Origin: an uncultured Rhodocyclaceae bacterium
Lineage (GTDB): Bacteria > Pseudomonadota > Gammaproteobacteria > Burkholderiales > Rhodocyclaceae
Reading direction: 5' to 3'
Length of the DNA: 64,000 bases
NCBI GenBank assembly: GCA_934271525.1
Contig: CAKQRL010000011.1
Span: 5,232-69,231, forward strand
Below, piece by piece: positions 8,114 through 16,902 of the stretch (positions are counted from its first letter, which is position 1; each line of letters begins with the position of its first letter). The position numbers were made by a program, and so were the translations under genes. The notes beneath the pieces are model-generated. The model searched no databases, was not told where the DNA came from, and was given only the letters and a program-made list of their open reading frames with translations.

Positions 8114-10139
8114 AAATCAAAAATCCGTTTTTTGTTTGGCGTTTTATTTGATTTTATGCGGCGTTTTTTACGCCGCATTATCCACGGAAAATTTCCAAAC
8201 GTTTTTTTTAAGTTATTTAGAAAATCAATACCAACTTAATTTATCTTCTGAAACACCGCAGATTTTGTTGGCGTTAAAAGAATTTAAAAAATACACCCTT
8301 TTATTATTTGCCGCAGGTGTTTTATTTTTTGTTTTTAAAAGAATTAAAAATTTTGAAAAACAGAATTTAATTCTTTGGTTGGTATCTTTATTTGTTTTAA
8401 GTTTTTTCTTGCGTTTTATATTTTGCAATTATCCACGAATTTTTAGCATTTACCGCGATGAATTGTTGTATTTTCAATTGGCGCAGAATCTTGCCGAAGG
8501 GCGTGGTTTTTTGGTGCATAATTTACCAACGAATTTTCAAAAAATATTGTATAGTGTTTTTTTAATGCCGTATTTTTTAACCAAAAGCCAAATGGTTTTA
8601 GTGAGTATTCAAGCGTTTTTGGTTGCTTCTTCTATTTTTCCAATTTTTTTAATTGCAAAAAAAATATTAAATAAAAATAAAACAATCATCGGTGTTTTGA
8701 TTTTTTCTATTTTTTTGCCTGATTTCAATTATTCCCAAACATTTATGAGCGAAACTTTGTTTTTGCCACTTTCTCTTTGGTTATTTTATTTTTTTTTAAT
8801 TGTTAGTGAAAACAAAAAATTGTCTACAAAAACGGCGCTTGCTGCCTTTGCGTTTGGCGTTCTTTGTTATTTTGGCTATTTGTGCAAAGAAATTGCTATT
8901 TTATTATTGCCGTCCTTTTTTGTTTTTCAAGTTTTCAAAAAATCAAAAAACGCCTTTTTATCATTTGTTTTTTTTGCTTTGGGTTTTTTGTTGCTTTTTC
9001 TCTTATTTAAATTCACAATTTTCAAAGGTTTTGGCGATTTTTATAACCAATCCGATTTTTATGTTTTGTTTTTAGATGGTCGCCCAATTTATTTAATTTA
9101 TTCGTTTTTTTATTTTTTGGTGCAAATTATCCTTGGTGCCGGATTTTTTGGCGCATTGTTGCCTTTTGTTTGTTTTAAAAATTTAAATGAAAATTCTCAA
9201 AAACTATTTGTTTTTTTGTGGTTGATGATAATTTTCACTGCTGCCGCCGTTGCTTATTTTGTTTTTGTGCGGGAAGATTTTGATTTTTTTTCTATGTATA
9301 ATCCAAGAGCATTGTTGCGTTATGTTTTATACGCTTGGATTTTGTTTTTTATTATTATGGCATCGCTTTTTGAACAGTCAGAATTAAAATTACCACCAAA
9401 AATTAAAACCTTGTTTTTCATTATTCCGCTTGCCTTTATTTTAACACTTTATCAAGGTGTTGCGGATTTTTCTTATATTGAACAAAATGTGTTAAATTAT
9501 TTGTTGCCAGTGTTTGAATCAGAAAGCACAAAAAACCAAGTTTTAATTTTTAAAATCGTTTTATTTGTTTTAAATATTTTTGCGATTTATTTTATTTTCT
9601 TTAAAAATAAAATTCGGCAAGTTTTAAAAATATTTTTGATTGTTTTTTGTGCCTTGCAGGTTTTTAATAATGCTTGGGCAATGTTGATGTTGCCGTTTAA
9701 ATATGGCGTGCGGCAAGAAGAAATTGCCCAAACGCAGAAAATTGCGGATTTTATTCTTCAAAACTTTGATAAAAACTTTTTGATTTTGGGGGAAGCGCCG
9801 ACACGTCCTTTGGCTTTGACGGACAATTTTTTAAACTACAAAAACGTTGCCACCGTTGGCATTCACACGCTACTTGATTTGCAACAATTTGCCAAAAACG
9901 CCGTTGTCTCAGACATTCCCATTGCTGTTTTGAGCCGCAGTTTCACGCAAAATTGGACGCAGTTTCCGCCGCAATCTTATGTCTTAAAAAGCATTGATTT
10001 TGTGTTGTTGCCCAATATGTTTGCCGTGCGATTGCCTGCCGAATGGGCAATTCCCAATGTGGGTGGTGAAATTTTTACCCTTTATAAAAACCCAAATCCG
10101 CAGATTTTGCCGCCCGTTGCCGTTTTGCCAGCGTCTTAA
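8109..10139 (+). CDS. Polytopic membrane protein, GT-C (PMT/ArnT-like) glycosyltransferase candidate
   Basis: 676 residues with about a dozen hydrophobic segments. After the first transmembrane regions comes SIYRDELLYFQLAQNLAEGRG, resembling the acidic first-loop motif of GT-C enzymes that use polyprenyl-phosphate sugars. A soluble segment closes the C terminus. The start is the GTG of the repeat at 8109; a later start would lose the first membrane helix. The gene is much richer in A and T than its neighbours and sits alone between housekeeping genes and the flagellar operon, which suggests acquisition. The specific sugar and acceptor are unknown. Confidence 0.7.
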   Translation: MENQKSVFCLAFYLILCGVFYAALSTENFQTFFLSYLENQYQLNLSSETPQILLALKEFKKYTLLLFAAGVLFFVFKRIKNFEKQNLILWLVSLFVLSFFLRFIFCNYPRIFSIYRDELLYFQLAQNLAEGRGFLVHNLPTNFQKILYSVFLMPYFLTKSQMVLVSIQAFLVASSIFPIFLIAKKILNKNKTIIGVLIFSIFLPDFNYSQTFMSETLFLPLSLWLFYFFLIVSENKKLSTKTALAAFAFGVLCYFGYLCKEIAILLLPSFFVFQVFKKSKNAFLSFVFFALGFLLLFLLFKFTIFKGFGDFYNQSDFYVLFLDGRPIYLIYSFFYFLVQIILGAGFFGALLPFVCFKNLNENSQKLFVFLWLMIIFTAAAVAYFVFVREDFDFFSMYNPRALLRYVLYAWILFFIIMASLFEQSELKLPPKIKTLFFIIPLAFILTLYQGVADFSYIEQNVLNYLLPVFESESTKNQVLIFKIVLFVLNIFAIYFIFFKNKIRQVLKIFLIVFCALQVFNNAWAMLMLPFKYGVRQEEIAQTQKIADFILQNFDKNFLILGEAPTRPLALTDNFLNYKNVATVGIHTLLDLQQFAKNAVVSDIPIAVLSRSFTQNWTQFPPQSYVLKSIDFVLLPNMFAVRLPAEWAIPNVGGEIFTLYKNPNPQILPPVAVLPAS

Positions 10140-10167
10140 AAAACTTAAAAAATCAAAAAAAATTAGC

Positions 10168-10226
10168 GTTTACCGTGGAAAAAGCAAAAATCCACGGTAG
10201 ACGCTGTTTTTTTTTGAAAACGTGGA
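10168..10226. repeat. Three-arm motif cluster upstream of flgB
   Basis: A forward arm (10168-10179, exact), a reverse arm (10191-10202, one mismatch) and a degenerate forward remnant CGTGGA (10221-10226). The middle arm can pair with either neighbour. Confidence 0.8.
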
Positions 10227-10278
10227 ACAAAAATTGCTATTTAACTGCAACAAATTGTTTTTAAAGGATTTTTTTAAA

Positions 10279-10692
10279 ATGTCCACGCGTTTTCAAACCG
10301 AAATGGTGCCGTTTTTCAAAGCCTTGGATTTGCGAGTCAAACGCCAAGAAATTTTGGCTTCCAACATTGCCAATGCGGATACGCCTTATTACAAAGCGCG
10401 CGATATTGATTTTCAAAGCGAAATGCAAAAGGCTTTGAATCCCATCACGCCGCCAGAAGAAGGCGGCGCTTTGCCTTTAAAAACAACCAACGCGCGCCAT
10501 TTGGAAATTCCTTTGGCGGATTTATCTGTGAAATACCACCAAGAATTTCAATCCGCAGTGGATTCCAACACGGTTGAAATGGACGTGGAGCGCACGAAGT
10601 TTATGGAAAATTCCTTGCAATATCAGATTTTGACGCAGTTTATTTCACAAAAAATCCAAGGCTTGCGCGATGCCATGGCAAACACGCAATAA
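10279..10692 (+). CDS. flgB: Flagellar proximal rod protein FlgB
   Basis: 137 residues, first gene of the flgBCDEFGHIJ operon. The N terminus has the rod/hook signature LASNIANADTPYYKARDIDF. FlgB is exported by the flagellar type III apparatus and starts the rod above the MS ring. ATG 10279 follows AAAGGATT; longer in-frame starts run into the repeat cluster. flgC begins 13 bases downstream. Confidence 0.95.
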   Translation: MSTRFQTEMVPFFKALDLRVKRQEILASNIANADTPYYKARDIDFQSEMQKALNPITPPEEGGALPLKTTNARHLEIPLADLSVKYHQEFQSAVDSNTVEMDVERTKFMENSLQYQILTQFISQKIQGLRDAMANTQ

Positions 10693-10705
10693 AAGGTGAA
10701 GCAAA

Positions 10706-11134
10706 ATGAATTTGATGAACGTTTTTAAAATTTCGGGCAGCGCGATGATGGCGCAATCCATTCGTTTAAACACCACGGCGTCTAATTTGGCGAACGTGGA
10801 TAGCATAGTGAATGAAAAAGGTCAAGCTTACAAAGCCAAACAAGTGGTTTTTGAAGCCGCGCCTTTGTCTAATCAGCCAAGCGACTGGATGAATTCTGCG
10901 GCGCGCGGTGTTCGCGTGCAACAAATTGTGGAATCCAATGCGCCCGGCCGAATGGTGTTTGACCCCAAAAACCCCGCCGCCAATGAGCAAGGTTATGTGG
11001 AATACCCGAACGTGGATGTGGTGGAAGAAATGGCGAATATGATTTCCGCCTCACGCTCGTATCAAAGCAATGTGGAAGTGTTAAACACCACCAAAAGTTT
11101 GATTTTGCAAACCATTCAAATCGGGCAATCTTAA
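10706..11134 (+). CDS. flgC: Flagellar proximal rod protein FlgC
   Basis: 142 residues. ISGSAMMAQSIRLNTTASNLAN near the start is the flagellar basal-body rod signature, and the C-terminal EMANMISASRSYQSNVEVLN is the conserved rod/hook helix. Ribosome-binding site AAAGGTGAAG. It acts with FlgB, FlgF and FlgG to build the rod. Confidence 0.95.
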   Translation: MNLMNVFKISGSAMMAQSIRLNTTASNLANVDSIVNEKGQAYKAKQVVFEAAPLSNQPSDWMNSAARGVRVQQIVESNAPGRMVFDPKNPAANEQGYVEYPNVDVVEEMANMISASRSYQSNVEVLNTTKSLILQTIQIGQS

Positions 11135-11145
11135 AAAAATTTTAA

Positions 11146-11157
11146 GTTGACCGTGGA
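11146..11157 (+). repeat. Solo motif between flgC and flgD
   Basis: Exact GTTGACCGTGGA within the operon. It has no partner arm, so no strong hairpin is expected. Confidence 0.85.
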
Positions 11158-11183
11158 TTTTTAAAAGTTTTAAGGAGCGAAAA

Positions 11184-11888
11184 ATGAGCAGCACAAGCAC
11201 AGCCAGCGCAATGTTTGATGCCATCAACAAGGCAAATGGCGTAACAACAACCTCTGCGTCCTCTAAGAACACATCAACGGCAGAAGCGATGCAAGAGCAA
11301 TTTTTAACGCTTTTGATGGCGCAACTGCAAAATCAAGACCCGCTTAATCCTTTGGAAAATTCGGAATTAACCAGCCAACTTTCGCAAATCAATATGGTTT
11401 CGGGCATTCAAAGTGTGAATACCAGTTTGCAAACCTTGTTGAAAAGTTTTAACGATTCGCAATCTTTGCAAGCGGCAGCTTTAATCGGCAAAAATGTGCT
11501 GGTGCCGGGCAATTCTTTGCCGCTTGCGGTGGATTCGGAGGGCAAAACCAACGGTGCTATTGCTGGCTTAATGTTAGAAAGCCCGGCGGATAAAGTAACC
11601 GTAACCATTAAAAATGCGGCGGGGCAGGTTGTTTCAACAAGCGAACTCGGTTCGCAAAAAGCCGGTGTTGTTAGCTTTGCTTGGGATGGCAAGGATTCAA
11701 CAGGCAAAACAATGGCGGCGGGCAATTATTCTTATAGCGTTGAAGCCACGCAAGGCGGGCAAAAGGTGAATGTAACGCCAATGCAATATGGCACAGTTTA
11801 TGCCTTATCTCGAGACAACGGCGGCAGTTTTGTTTTGGATTTGGGTTCTTCCAAAGTCAGCCTGCAAGATGTTCAACAGATTATTTAA
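11184..11888 (+). CDS. flgD: Flagellar hook-cap/scaffold protein FlgD
   Basis: 234 residues. The conserved N-terminal QFLTLLMAQLQNQDPLNPLE block is clear, followed by tudor/FnIII-like domains with AWDGKDSTGKTMAAGNYSY. FlgD caps the growing hook and is shed later. AAGGAG lies upstream of the ATG. Confidence 0.95.
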   Translation: MSSTSTASAMFDAINKANGVTTTSASSKNTSTAEAMQEQFLTLLMAQLQNQDPLNPLENSELTSQLSQINMVSGIQSVNTSLQTLLKSFNDSQSLQAAALIGKNVLVPGNSLPLAVDSEGKTNGAIAGLMLESPADKVTVTIKNAAGQVVSTSELGSQKAGVVSFAWDGKDSTGKTMAAGNYSYSVEATQGGQKVNVTPMQYGTVYALSRDNGGSFVLDLGSSKVSLQDVQQII

Positions 11889-11900
11889 AGAGGTGCAAAA

Positions 11901-13229
11901 ATGGCTTTCCAACAAGGTTTAAGCGGATTGAATGTTTCATCCAAAGCAATTGATGTGACCAGCCACAACATTGCCAATTCGGCAACCGTGGGTTACAAAA
12001 CCTCCCGTGCGCATTTTGGGGATATGTATGCCAATTCCTTAGGAATAGCATCTGCCAACCAAGTTGGCATTGGTGCGAACTTGCTTGCCGTGCAACAGGA
12101 TTTTAACCAAGGCAACACCACGTCCACTTCCAATTCTTTGGATTTGGCAATCAACGGCGGCGGTTTTTTTAGGGTGTTGGATTACAACGGCTCGGTTTCT
12201 TACACCCGCAACGGGCAGTTTCATTTGAATAACGAAGGTTATGTGGTCAATGACCAAGGTTATTTTTTAACGGGTTTTCCAGCGGTCAATGGTGTGATTC
12301 AATCCGTTACGCCACAAGAAATTCACGTCTCCAACGCCAACATTCCGCCAATGGCAACGGGCAAAAATGGCGCAGCCAATAAAAATGGCGTTGCCGCTGG
12401 GTTAAACTTGGATTCTCGAGCAACGCTTCCAGCGGCAACGTGGACGACAGGTGCTACAACTAATCCTGACGGCACTGTAACAATCACGCAAGGCACGTGG
12501 TCGCCAAACGTGAATACTTACAACGAAACCACCTCTGTTGATGTTTACGATTCTTTGGGCAACGCACACACGCTTTCGTTTTATTTTGTCAAAAACCAAG
12601 CGACTAATTCTTGGCAAGTGCATGCCAACGTGGATAACACAAGCGATGCTTTTGTAACGGGTTTTCCAAAAACTATCGCTTTTAACCAAAACGGTGAAAT
12701 GCAAACGGCTATGCCTTTTGATGTTTCTATTGATTTGGCTGGAATTAACAAAGCATTAGGATTGCCTGATAATGGGGCAACAACGCCTTTGACTTTCCCC
12801 GTTGATTTTTCAGGCACAACGCAATTTGCCAGCAATTTCACCATCAATTCTTTAAGCCAAGATGGTTACGCTTCGGGTTACATCACAGGTTTGTCGGTGA
12901 GTGAAGATGGCATTGTGTTGGGCAATTACAGCAATGGACAAAGTTTTTCGCTAGGTCAAGTAGCCTTGGCTAGTTTTATGAACCCCAATGGTTTGGAAGC
13001 CGTTGGTGGCAATCAATGGCGGGAAACCATTGCATCAGGTGCGCCGTTGCTGGGCAAACCGCAATCGTCCAACTTGGGGCTTATCAAATCTTCCATGATT
13101 GAAGAATCCAATGTGGATTTAACCAACGAGTTGGTGAATTTGATTACTTTTCAGCGCAACTACCAAGCCAATGCGCAAAGCATTCAAACCCAAGACCAAA
13201 TTATGCAAACCATTGTGAATTTGCGTTAA
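11901..13229 (+). CDS. flgE: Flagellar hook protein FlgE
   Basis: 442 residues. N-terminal GLSGLNVSSKAIDVTSHNIANSAT and C-terminal NELVNLITFQRNYQANAQSI form the D0 helices. The central D1/D2 region is rich in Asn, Thr and Gly as usual for hook proteins. AGAGG lies upstream. It is followed by a short motif hairpin before flgF. Confidence 0.95.
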   Translation: MAFQQGLSGLNVSSKAIDVTSHNIANSATVGYKTSRAHFGDMYANSLGIASANQVGIGANLLAVQQDFNQGNTTSTSNSLDLAINGGGFFRVLDYNGSVSYTRNGQFHLNNEGYVVNDQGYFLTGFPAVNGVIQSVTPQEIHVSNANIPPMATGKNGAANKNGVAAGLNLDSRATLPAATWTTGATTNPDGTVTITQGTWSPNVNTYNETTSVDVYDSLGNAHTLSFYFVKNQATNSWQVHANVDNTSDAFVTGFPKTIAFNQNGEMQTAMPFDVSIDLAGINKALGLPDNGATTPLTFPVDFSGTTQFASNFTINSLSQDGYASGYITGLSVSEDGIVLGNYSNGQSFSLGQVALASFMNPNGLEAVGGNQWRETIASGAPLLGKPQSSNLGLIKSSMIEESNVDLTNELVNLITFQRNYQANAQSIQTQDQIMQTIVNLR

Positions 13230-13242
13230 AGGTGAATAAAAA

Positions 13243-13282
13243 TCCACGGTAAACCTTAAAAAAATTTGAAGTTTACCGTGGA
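13243..13282. repeat. Short inverted motif pair between flgE and flgF
   Basis: Arms 13243-13254 and 13271-13282, only 28 bp start to start because the T7GA7 centre is shortened. It lies inside an operon, so it may weaken transcription or stabilise the upstream transcript. Confidence 0.85.
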
Positions 13283-13309
13283 AAAAACAAAGAAAAAGAA
13301 AAAAGAATA

Positions 13310-14050
13310 ATGGATAAATTGCTTTACACCGCAATGACCGGTGCCAAACACACCTTTTTGCAACAAGCGGGTGTTTCCAACAATCTTGCCAATGTTTCAA
13401 CCATCGGTTTTAAAGCGATGGAACACCGTTTTCGGGCGGTGGAAGTTCAACAATCCGAATCGGCGTATGCAAGCAGGGCATTTGTGGTGGATGCATCTGT
13501 TGCCAATGTTTTTGATGAAGGGCCTTTGCAATTTACAGGCAATCCTTTGGATATTGCAGTAGACGGCAAAGGTTGGATTGCCGTGCGGGATTCTGCCGGG
13601 CAAGAAGCTTACACACGTGCTGGTGCTTTGATGATTGATTCGGATGGCATTTTGCGCACCAAATCAGGCAATGCGGTATTAGGTGATGGCGGCGATGATA
13701 TTGTGATTCCGCCCGAAAATGCCATTGAAATTGGCGCAGATGGTTCCATTACCGCAACGCCTACTACTGGCAATTTGAATCAAGCCAATGTGGTTGGCCG
13801 CATTAAATTGGTTAATCCAGATGAAGGCGTTTTGCAGCGCGGAGCAGATGGTTTTTTTCGCGGTGGCACGGGAGAATTGGATGAAAACGTGCGCTTGGCA
13901 AGTGGCGTGTTGGAACAAAGCAACGTCAATGTAACAGATGCCATTGTGAATTTAATTAGTTTATCTCGGCAATTTGAATTGCAAATCCAAATGATGCAAA
14001 GCGCCGATGAAAACGCACAACGGGCAGACCAACTGCTCTCTTTAACTTAA
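13310..14050 (+). CDS. flgF: Flagellar proximal rod protein FlgF
   Basis: 246 residues. The start MDKLLYTAMTGAKHTFLQQAGVSNNLANVST is typical of FlgF; the C-terminal NVTDAIVNLISLSRQFELQIQMM is the conserved helix. It forms the proximal rod with FlgB, FlgC and FliE. flgG starts 17 bases downstream after AAAAGGAAAA. Confidence 0.95.
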   Translation: MDKLLYTAMTGAKHTFLQQAGVSNNLANVSTIGFKAMEHRFRAVEVQQSESAYASRAFVVDASVANVFDEGPLQFTGNPLDIAVDGKGWIAVRDSAGQEAYTRAGALMIDSDGILRTKSGNAVLGDGGDDIVIPPENAIEIGADGSITATPTTGNLNQANVVGRIKLVNPDEGVLQRGADGFFRGGTGELDENVRLASGVLEQSNVNVTDAIVNLISLSRQFELQIQMMQSADENAQRADQLLSLT

Positions 14051-14067
14051 TAAAAGGAAAATAACAA

Positions 14068-14853
14068 ATGGTTCGCTCACTTTATATTGCCCGCACGGGG
14101 TTGGACGCGCAACAAACCAATTTAGATGTGATTTCTAATAACCTTGCCAATGTTTCAACTTATGGTTTCAAGCGTGCAAAAGCGCATTTTCAAGATTTGC
14201 TCTACCAAAACTTGCGCCAAGCGGGCGCGCAATCTTCTGGGCAAACGCAAATTCCAACGGGTTTGCAGTTGGGCGTTGGGGTAAAACCGGTTTCTACTTC
14301 GCGCATTTTTATTCAAGGACCATTGACGAAAACCGAAAATTCTTTGGATATTGCCATTTCAGGCGAAGGTTTTTTTCAAATTCAATTGCCCGATGGCACC
14401 ACAGCTTACACGCGCGATGGCGGTTTCACGCGCGATTCAAACGGGCAAGTGGTCACCCAAGATGGTTATGCGTTGATTCCGTCTATCACCATTCCAGAAA
14501 ATGCTTTAAAAATCACCGTTGCAAGCACGGGTGAAGTTAGCGTCACACTCCCGGGCGCCATCGCCACGCCCACCGTTTTGGGACAGTTGCAATTGGCAAC
14601 TTTTATTAACCCCACGGGTTTGCAAAGCATTGGCAAAAATTTGTTTTTGGAAACGGCGGCTTCTGGCGTGCCAACGCCCAACATTCCGGGTTCAAACGGA
14701 GCAGGGCTTTTGGAACACGGCTTTGTGGAAGATTCCAATGTGAATGTGGCAGAAGAAATGGTGGCGATGATCATCACGCAACGCGCTTATGAAATCAACG
14801 CAAAAGCCATTACCACATCAGACAATATGCTGGCACGATTAGTGCAATTGTAA
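14068..14853 (+). CDS. flgG: Flagellar distal rod protein FlgG
   Basis: 261 residues, the standard size. MVRSLYIARTGLDAQQTNLDVISNNLANVST at the start and NVAEEMVAMIITQRAYEINAKAI at the end are FlgG hallmarks. It forms the distal rod that crosses the P and L rings. Confidence 0.96.
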   Translation: MVRSLYIARTGLDAQQTNLDVISNNLANVSTYGFKRAKAHFQDLLYQNLRQAGAQSSGQTQIPTGLQLGVGVKPVSTSRIFIQGPLTKTENSLDIAISGEGFFQIQLPDGTTAYTRDGGFTRDSNGQVVTQDGYALIPSITIPENALKITVASTGEVSVTLPGAIATPTVLGQLQLATFINPTGLQSIGKNLFLETAASGVPTPNIPGSNGAGLLEHGFVEDSNVNVAEEMVAMIITQRAYEINAKAITTSDNMLARLVQL

Positions 14854-14887
14854 AGCCATTGAGGTCATATTTTAGGAAGTTTTAACC

Positions 14888-15073
14888 ATGGATAAAAATA
14901 TTGAAATTGTGGAATTAAAAGAAGTGGAAGTCTTAAACGCTGAAAAAAAAGAAGCCTTGGACGAATCACTGCAAAAATCCACGGTCAACCTGCAAAATTT
15001 TTCAAAAAAATACGCCGCCAATTGTGGCAATTCGGCGATGTTGGCAGCCGCATTGAGCGCTTTGCTTTCTTAG
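14888..15073 (+). CDS. Unknown 61-residue protein between flgG and flgH
   Basis: Not recognised. The ATG at 14888 is preceded by TTTTAGGAAG, a good ribosome-binding site, and the gene is collinear with the operon, so it is probably translated. The N-terminal half is acidic (EIVELKEVEVLNAEKKEALDE), the middle carries a repeat half-element read as KSTVN, and the end is short and hydrophobic (MLAAALSALL). No signal peptide is evident. It might be a flagellar accessory peptide or an operon passenger; the operon position is the only functional clue. Confidence 0.6.
   Translation: MDKNIEIVELKEVEVLNAEKKEALDESLQKSTVNLQNFSKKYAANCGNSAMLAAALSALLS
14978..14989 (-). repeat. Motif half-element inside the small flg-operon gene
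   Basis: TCCACGGTCAAC (exact on the minus strand) followed by an A/T-rich TTTTTCA7 stretch, read as STVN. Confidence 0.85.
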
Positions 15074-15085
15074 GGTTTTAAAAGA

Positions 15086-15784
15086 ATGAAATCATCAAAA
15101 AAAATCGCCGTTTACCGTGGAAAATCATCAGCAATTTTGATGCTAACGGCGGCAATTCTTTGCGCTTGCACCAGCGTGCCTGCCACCAACGTGCATCAGC
15201 CGATGAGTGTTCGCCCGAATCCGCAAAACACGGCGCTTGCAGGCGATGGTTCTATTTATCAAGCGCGCACAATGCGCCCACTTTTTGAAGATCGGCGCGC
15301 CCGAATGGTAGGCGATACTTTAACCGTGCTTTTAACCGAAACCACTTCGGCGTCAACCAGCGGTTCCAACAATTTGGAGCGCACCAGTGGCGCATCGTCT
15401 AGCATCGCGGCGATGGGCAAAGTGCCAATGGCAACGTTGACCAACAATTTTAACGTTGGCTACCAATCCGATACGCAATTTGATGCCAGCGGCGCGGCAT
15501 CCAATACCAACAGTTTTTCGGGCAGCATTACGGTGACCGTCATTGATGTTTACCCCAACGGCAACCTGTTGGTATCCGGCGAAAAACAAATTGCCATCGG
15601 GCGTGAAACGCAATATGTGCGGCTATCTGGCGTTGTGAATCCAACCTTTTTGGGCGTGAATAACCAAATCAATTCCACGCAAGTGGCAGACGCGCGCATT
15701 GAATACAAAGGCAATGGACCTATTGATGAAGCCAGCGCAATGGGTTGGCTTGCCCGCTTTTTCTTGAGCATTATGCCGTTTTAA
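15086..15784 (+). CDS. flgH: Flagellar L-ring lipoprotein FlgH
   Basis: 232 residues. A basic N terminus, a hydrophobic stretch (AILMLTAAIL) and a lipobox-like LCAC with cysteine 28 as the likely lipidated residue place it in the outer membrane. LFEDRRARMVGDTLTVLLTE and NGNLLVSGEKQI are conserved FlgH segments. The repeat motif lies in the signal peptide (15110-15121, residues about 9-12), so it encodes VYRG directly before the hydrophobic core. Its assembly partner flgI follows. Confidence 0.93.
   Translation: MKSSKKIAVYRGKSSAILMLTAAILCACTSVPATNVHQPMSVRPNPQNTALAGDGSIYQARTMRPLFEDRRARMVGDTLTVLLTETTSASTSGSNNLERTSGASSSIAAMGKVPMATLTNNFNVGYQSDTQFDASGAASNTNSFSGSITVTVIDVYPNGNLLVSGEKQIAIGRETQYVRLSGVVNPTFLGVNNQINSTQVADARIEYKGNGPIDEASAMGWLARFFLSIMPF
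15110..15121 (+). repeat. Motif half-element in the flgH signal-peptide coding region
   Basis: Exact GTTTACCGTGGA preceded by an A-rich run. It is read as V-Y-R-G, a different frame from most coding copies. Confidence 0.88.
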
Positions 15785-15800
15785 AAAAGAGAGAAAAAAA

Positions 15801-16898
15801 ATGAAAAAACTTTTGGCTTTAATAATGAGCGTTATTTTATTTGCACCTGTTGCCAACGCCGAGCGCATTAAAGATTTGGCAACCATTGCAGGCGTGCGGC
15901 AAAATCAGTTGGTTGGTTACGGTTTGGTTGTGGGTTTGGATGGCTCGGGCGACCAAACCACGCAAACGCCTTTTACCGCGCAAAGCATTGGTAATATGTT
16001 GGCGCAAATGGGTGTGAATATGACGGCAGATGAATCGCGCAGTCTGCAACTCAAAAACGTGGCTGCTGTGATGGTTACTGCGCAACTGCCTGCTTTTGCA
16101 CAACCCGGCCAACAGTTGGATGTGAATGTGGCAAGCATTGGTAATGCCAAAAGTTTGAGCGGCGGCGTGTTGGTTTTAACGCCTTTAAAAGGGGCAGACG
16201 GGCAAGTTTACGCCATGGCACAAGGCAATGTGGTTTTGGGGCAAGAAGGCGCATCGCCCGGTGGCGCCAGAATTACGCCGAATAACAAAGCCTCGGCGCG
16301 CATTCCATCGGGCGCCACGGTTGAGCGCACCGTTCCCACCAATGTTGGCCAGAGCGGGCTTGTTTATTACGAATTAAAACGCACGGATTTTTCCACTGCC
16401 AACATTTTGGCAAATGCCATCAACAAAAATTTTGGAAAGAACACAGCGCAGGCGTTGGATGGCAGAAGAATCGTTGTTAAAGTGCCGCAAATTGCCGGCG
16501 AGCGCGTTGCATTTTTGGGACGTGTTGAAAATTTAGAAATTGCCGCCGCGCCGCTTTTGGCAAAGGTGATTATTAACCCGCGCACGGGTTCTGTTGTGAT
16601 GAATCAACGCGTGCAGTTGGAATCTTGCGCCATTGCACACGGCAATTTGTCGCTTGTGGTAGATGACCGCTCCACCACGCTTGGCAAGGATATGGGCATT
16701 TCCTTTGTTAAAACCGACCCTGATGATCCCGAAGATGTGCGCACGCACCCAACCTTGCTTGGAGTCAACGAAGGTGCGAATCTTGCCGAAGTTATCAATG
16801 CGTTGAATGCTTTGGGTGCCACGCCAGCTGATTTGCTTGCCATTTTGCAAGCGATGAAAGCCGCAGGTTCTTTAAAAGCCGATTTGGAAGTGATTTAA
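15801..16898 (+). CDS. flgI: Flagellar P-ring protein FlgI
   Basis: 365 residues. A signal peptide ends at ANA near residue 20 (MKKLLALIMSVILFAPVANA). ERIKDLATIAGVRQNQLVGYGLVVGLDGSGDQT is the conserved mature start. It assembles around the rod in peptidoglycan, with FlgA as chaperone (flgA is at 54 kb). Confidence 0.96.
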   Translation: MKKLLALIMSVILFAPVANAERIKDLATIAGVRQNQLVGYGLVVGLDGSGDQTTQTPFTAQSIGNMLAQMGVNMTADESRSLQLKNVAAVMVTAQLPAFAQPGQQLDVNVASIGNAKSLSGGVLVLTPLKGADGQVYAMAQGNVVLGQEGASPGGARITPNNKASARIPSGATVERTVPTNVGQSGLVYYELKRTDFSTANILANAINKNFGKNTAQALDGRRIVVKVPQIAGERVAFLGRVENLEIAAAPLLAKVIINPRTGSVVMNQRVQLESCAIAHGNLSLVVDDRSTTLGKDMGISFVKTDPDDPEDVRTHPTLLGVNEGANLAEVINALNALGATPADLLAILQAMKAAGSLKADLEVI

Positions 16899-16902
16899 AA
16901 AA

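Noticed and set aside
8178..8200. TCCACGGAAAA in the GT-C gene as a motif copy
   Set aside because: The GTNAAC half is missing; probably chance or a decayed remnant.
10140..10278. Sigma-28 or sigma-54 promoter before flgB
   Set aside because: No TAAAGTTT...GCCGATAA or TGGCAC...TTGC match was found by eye.
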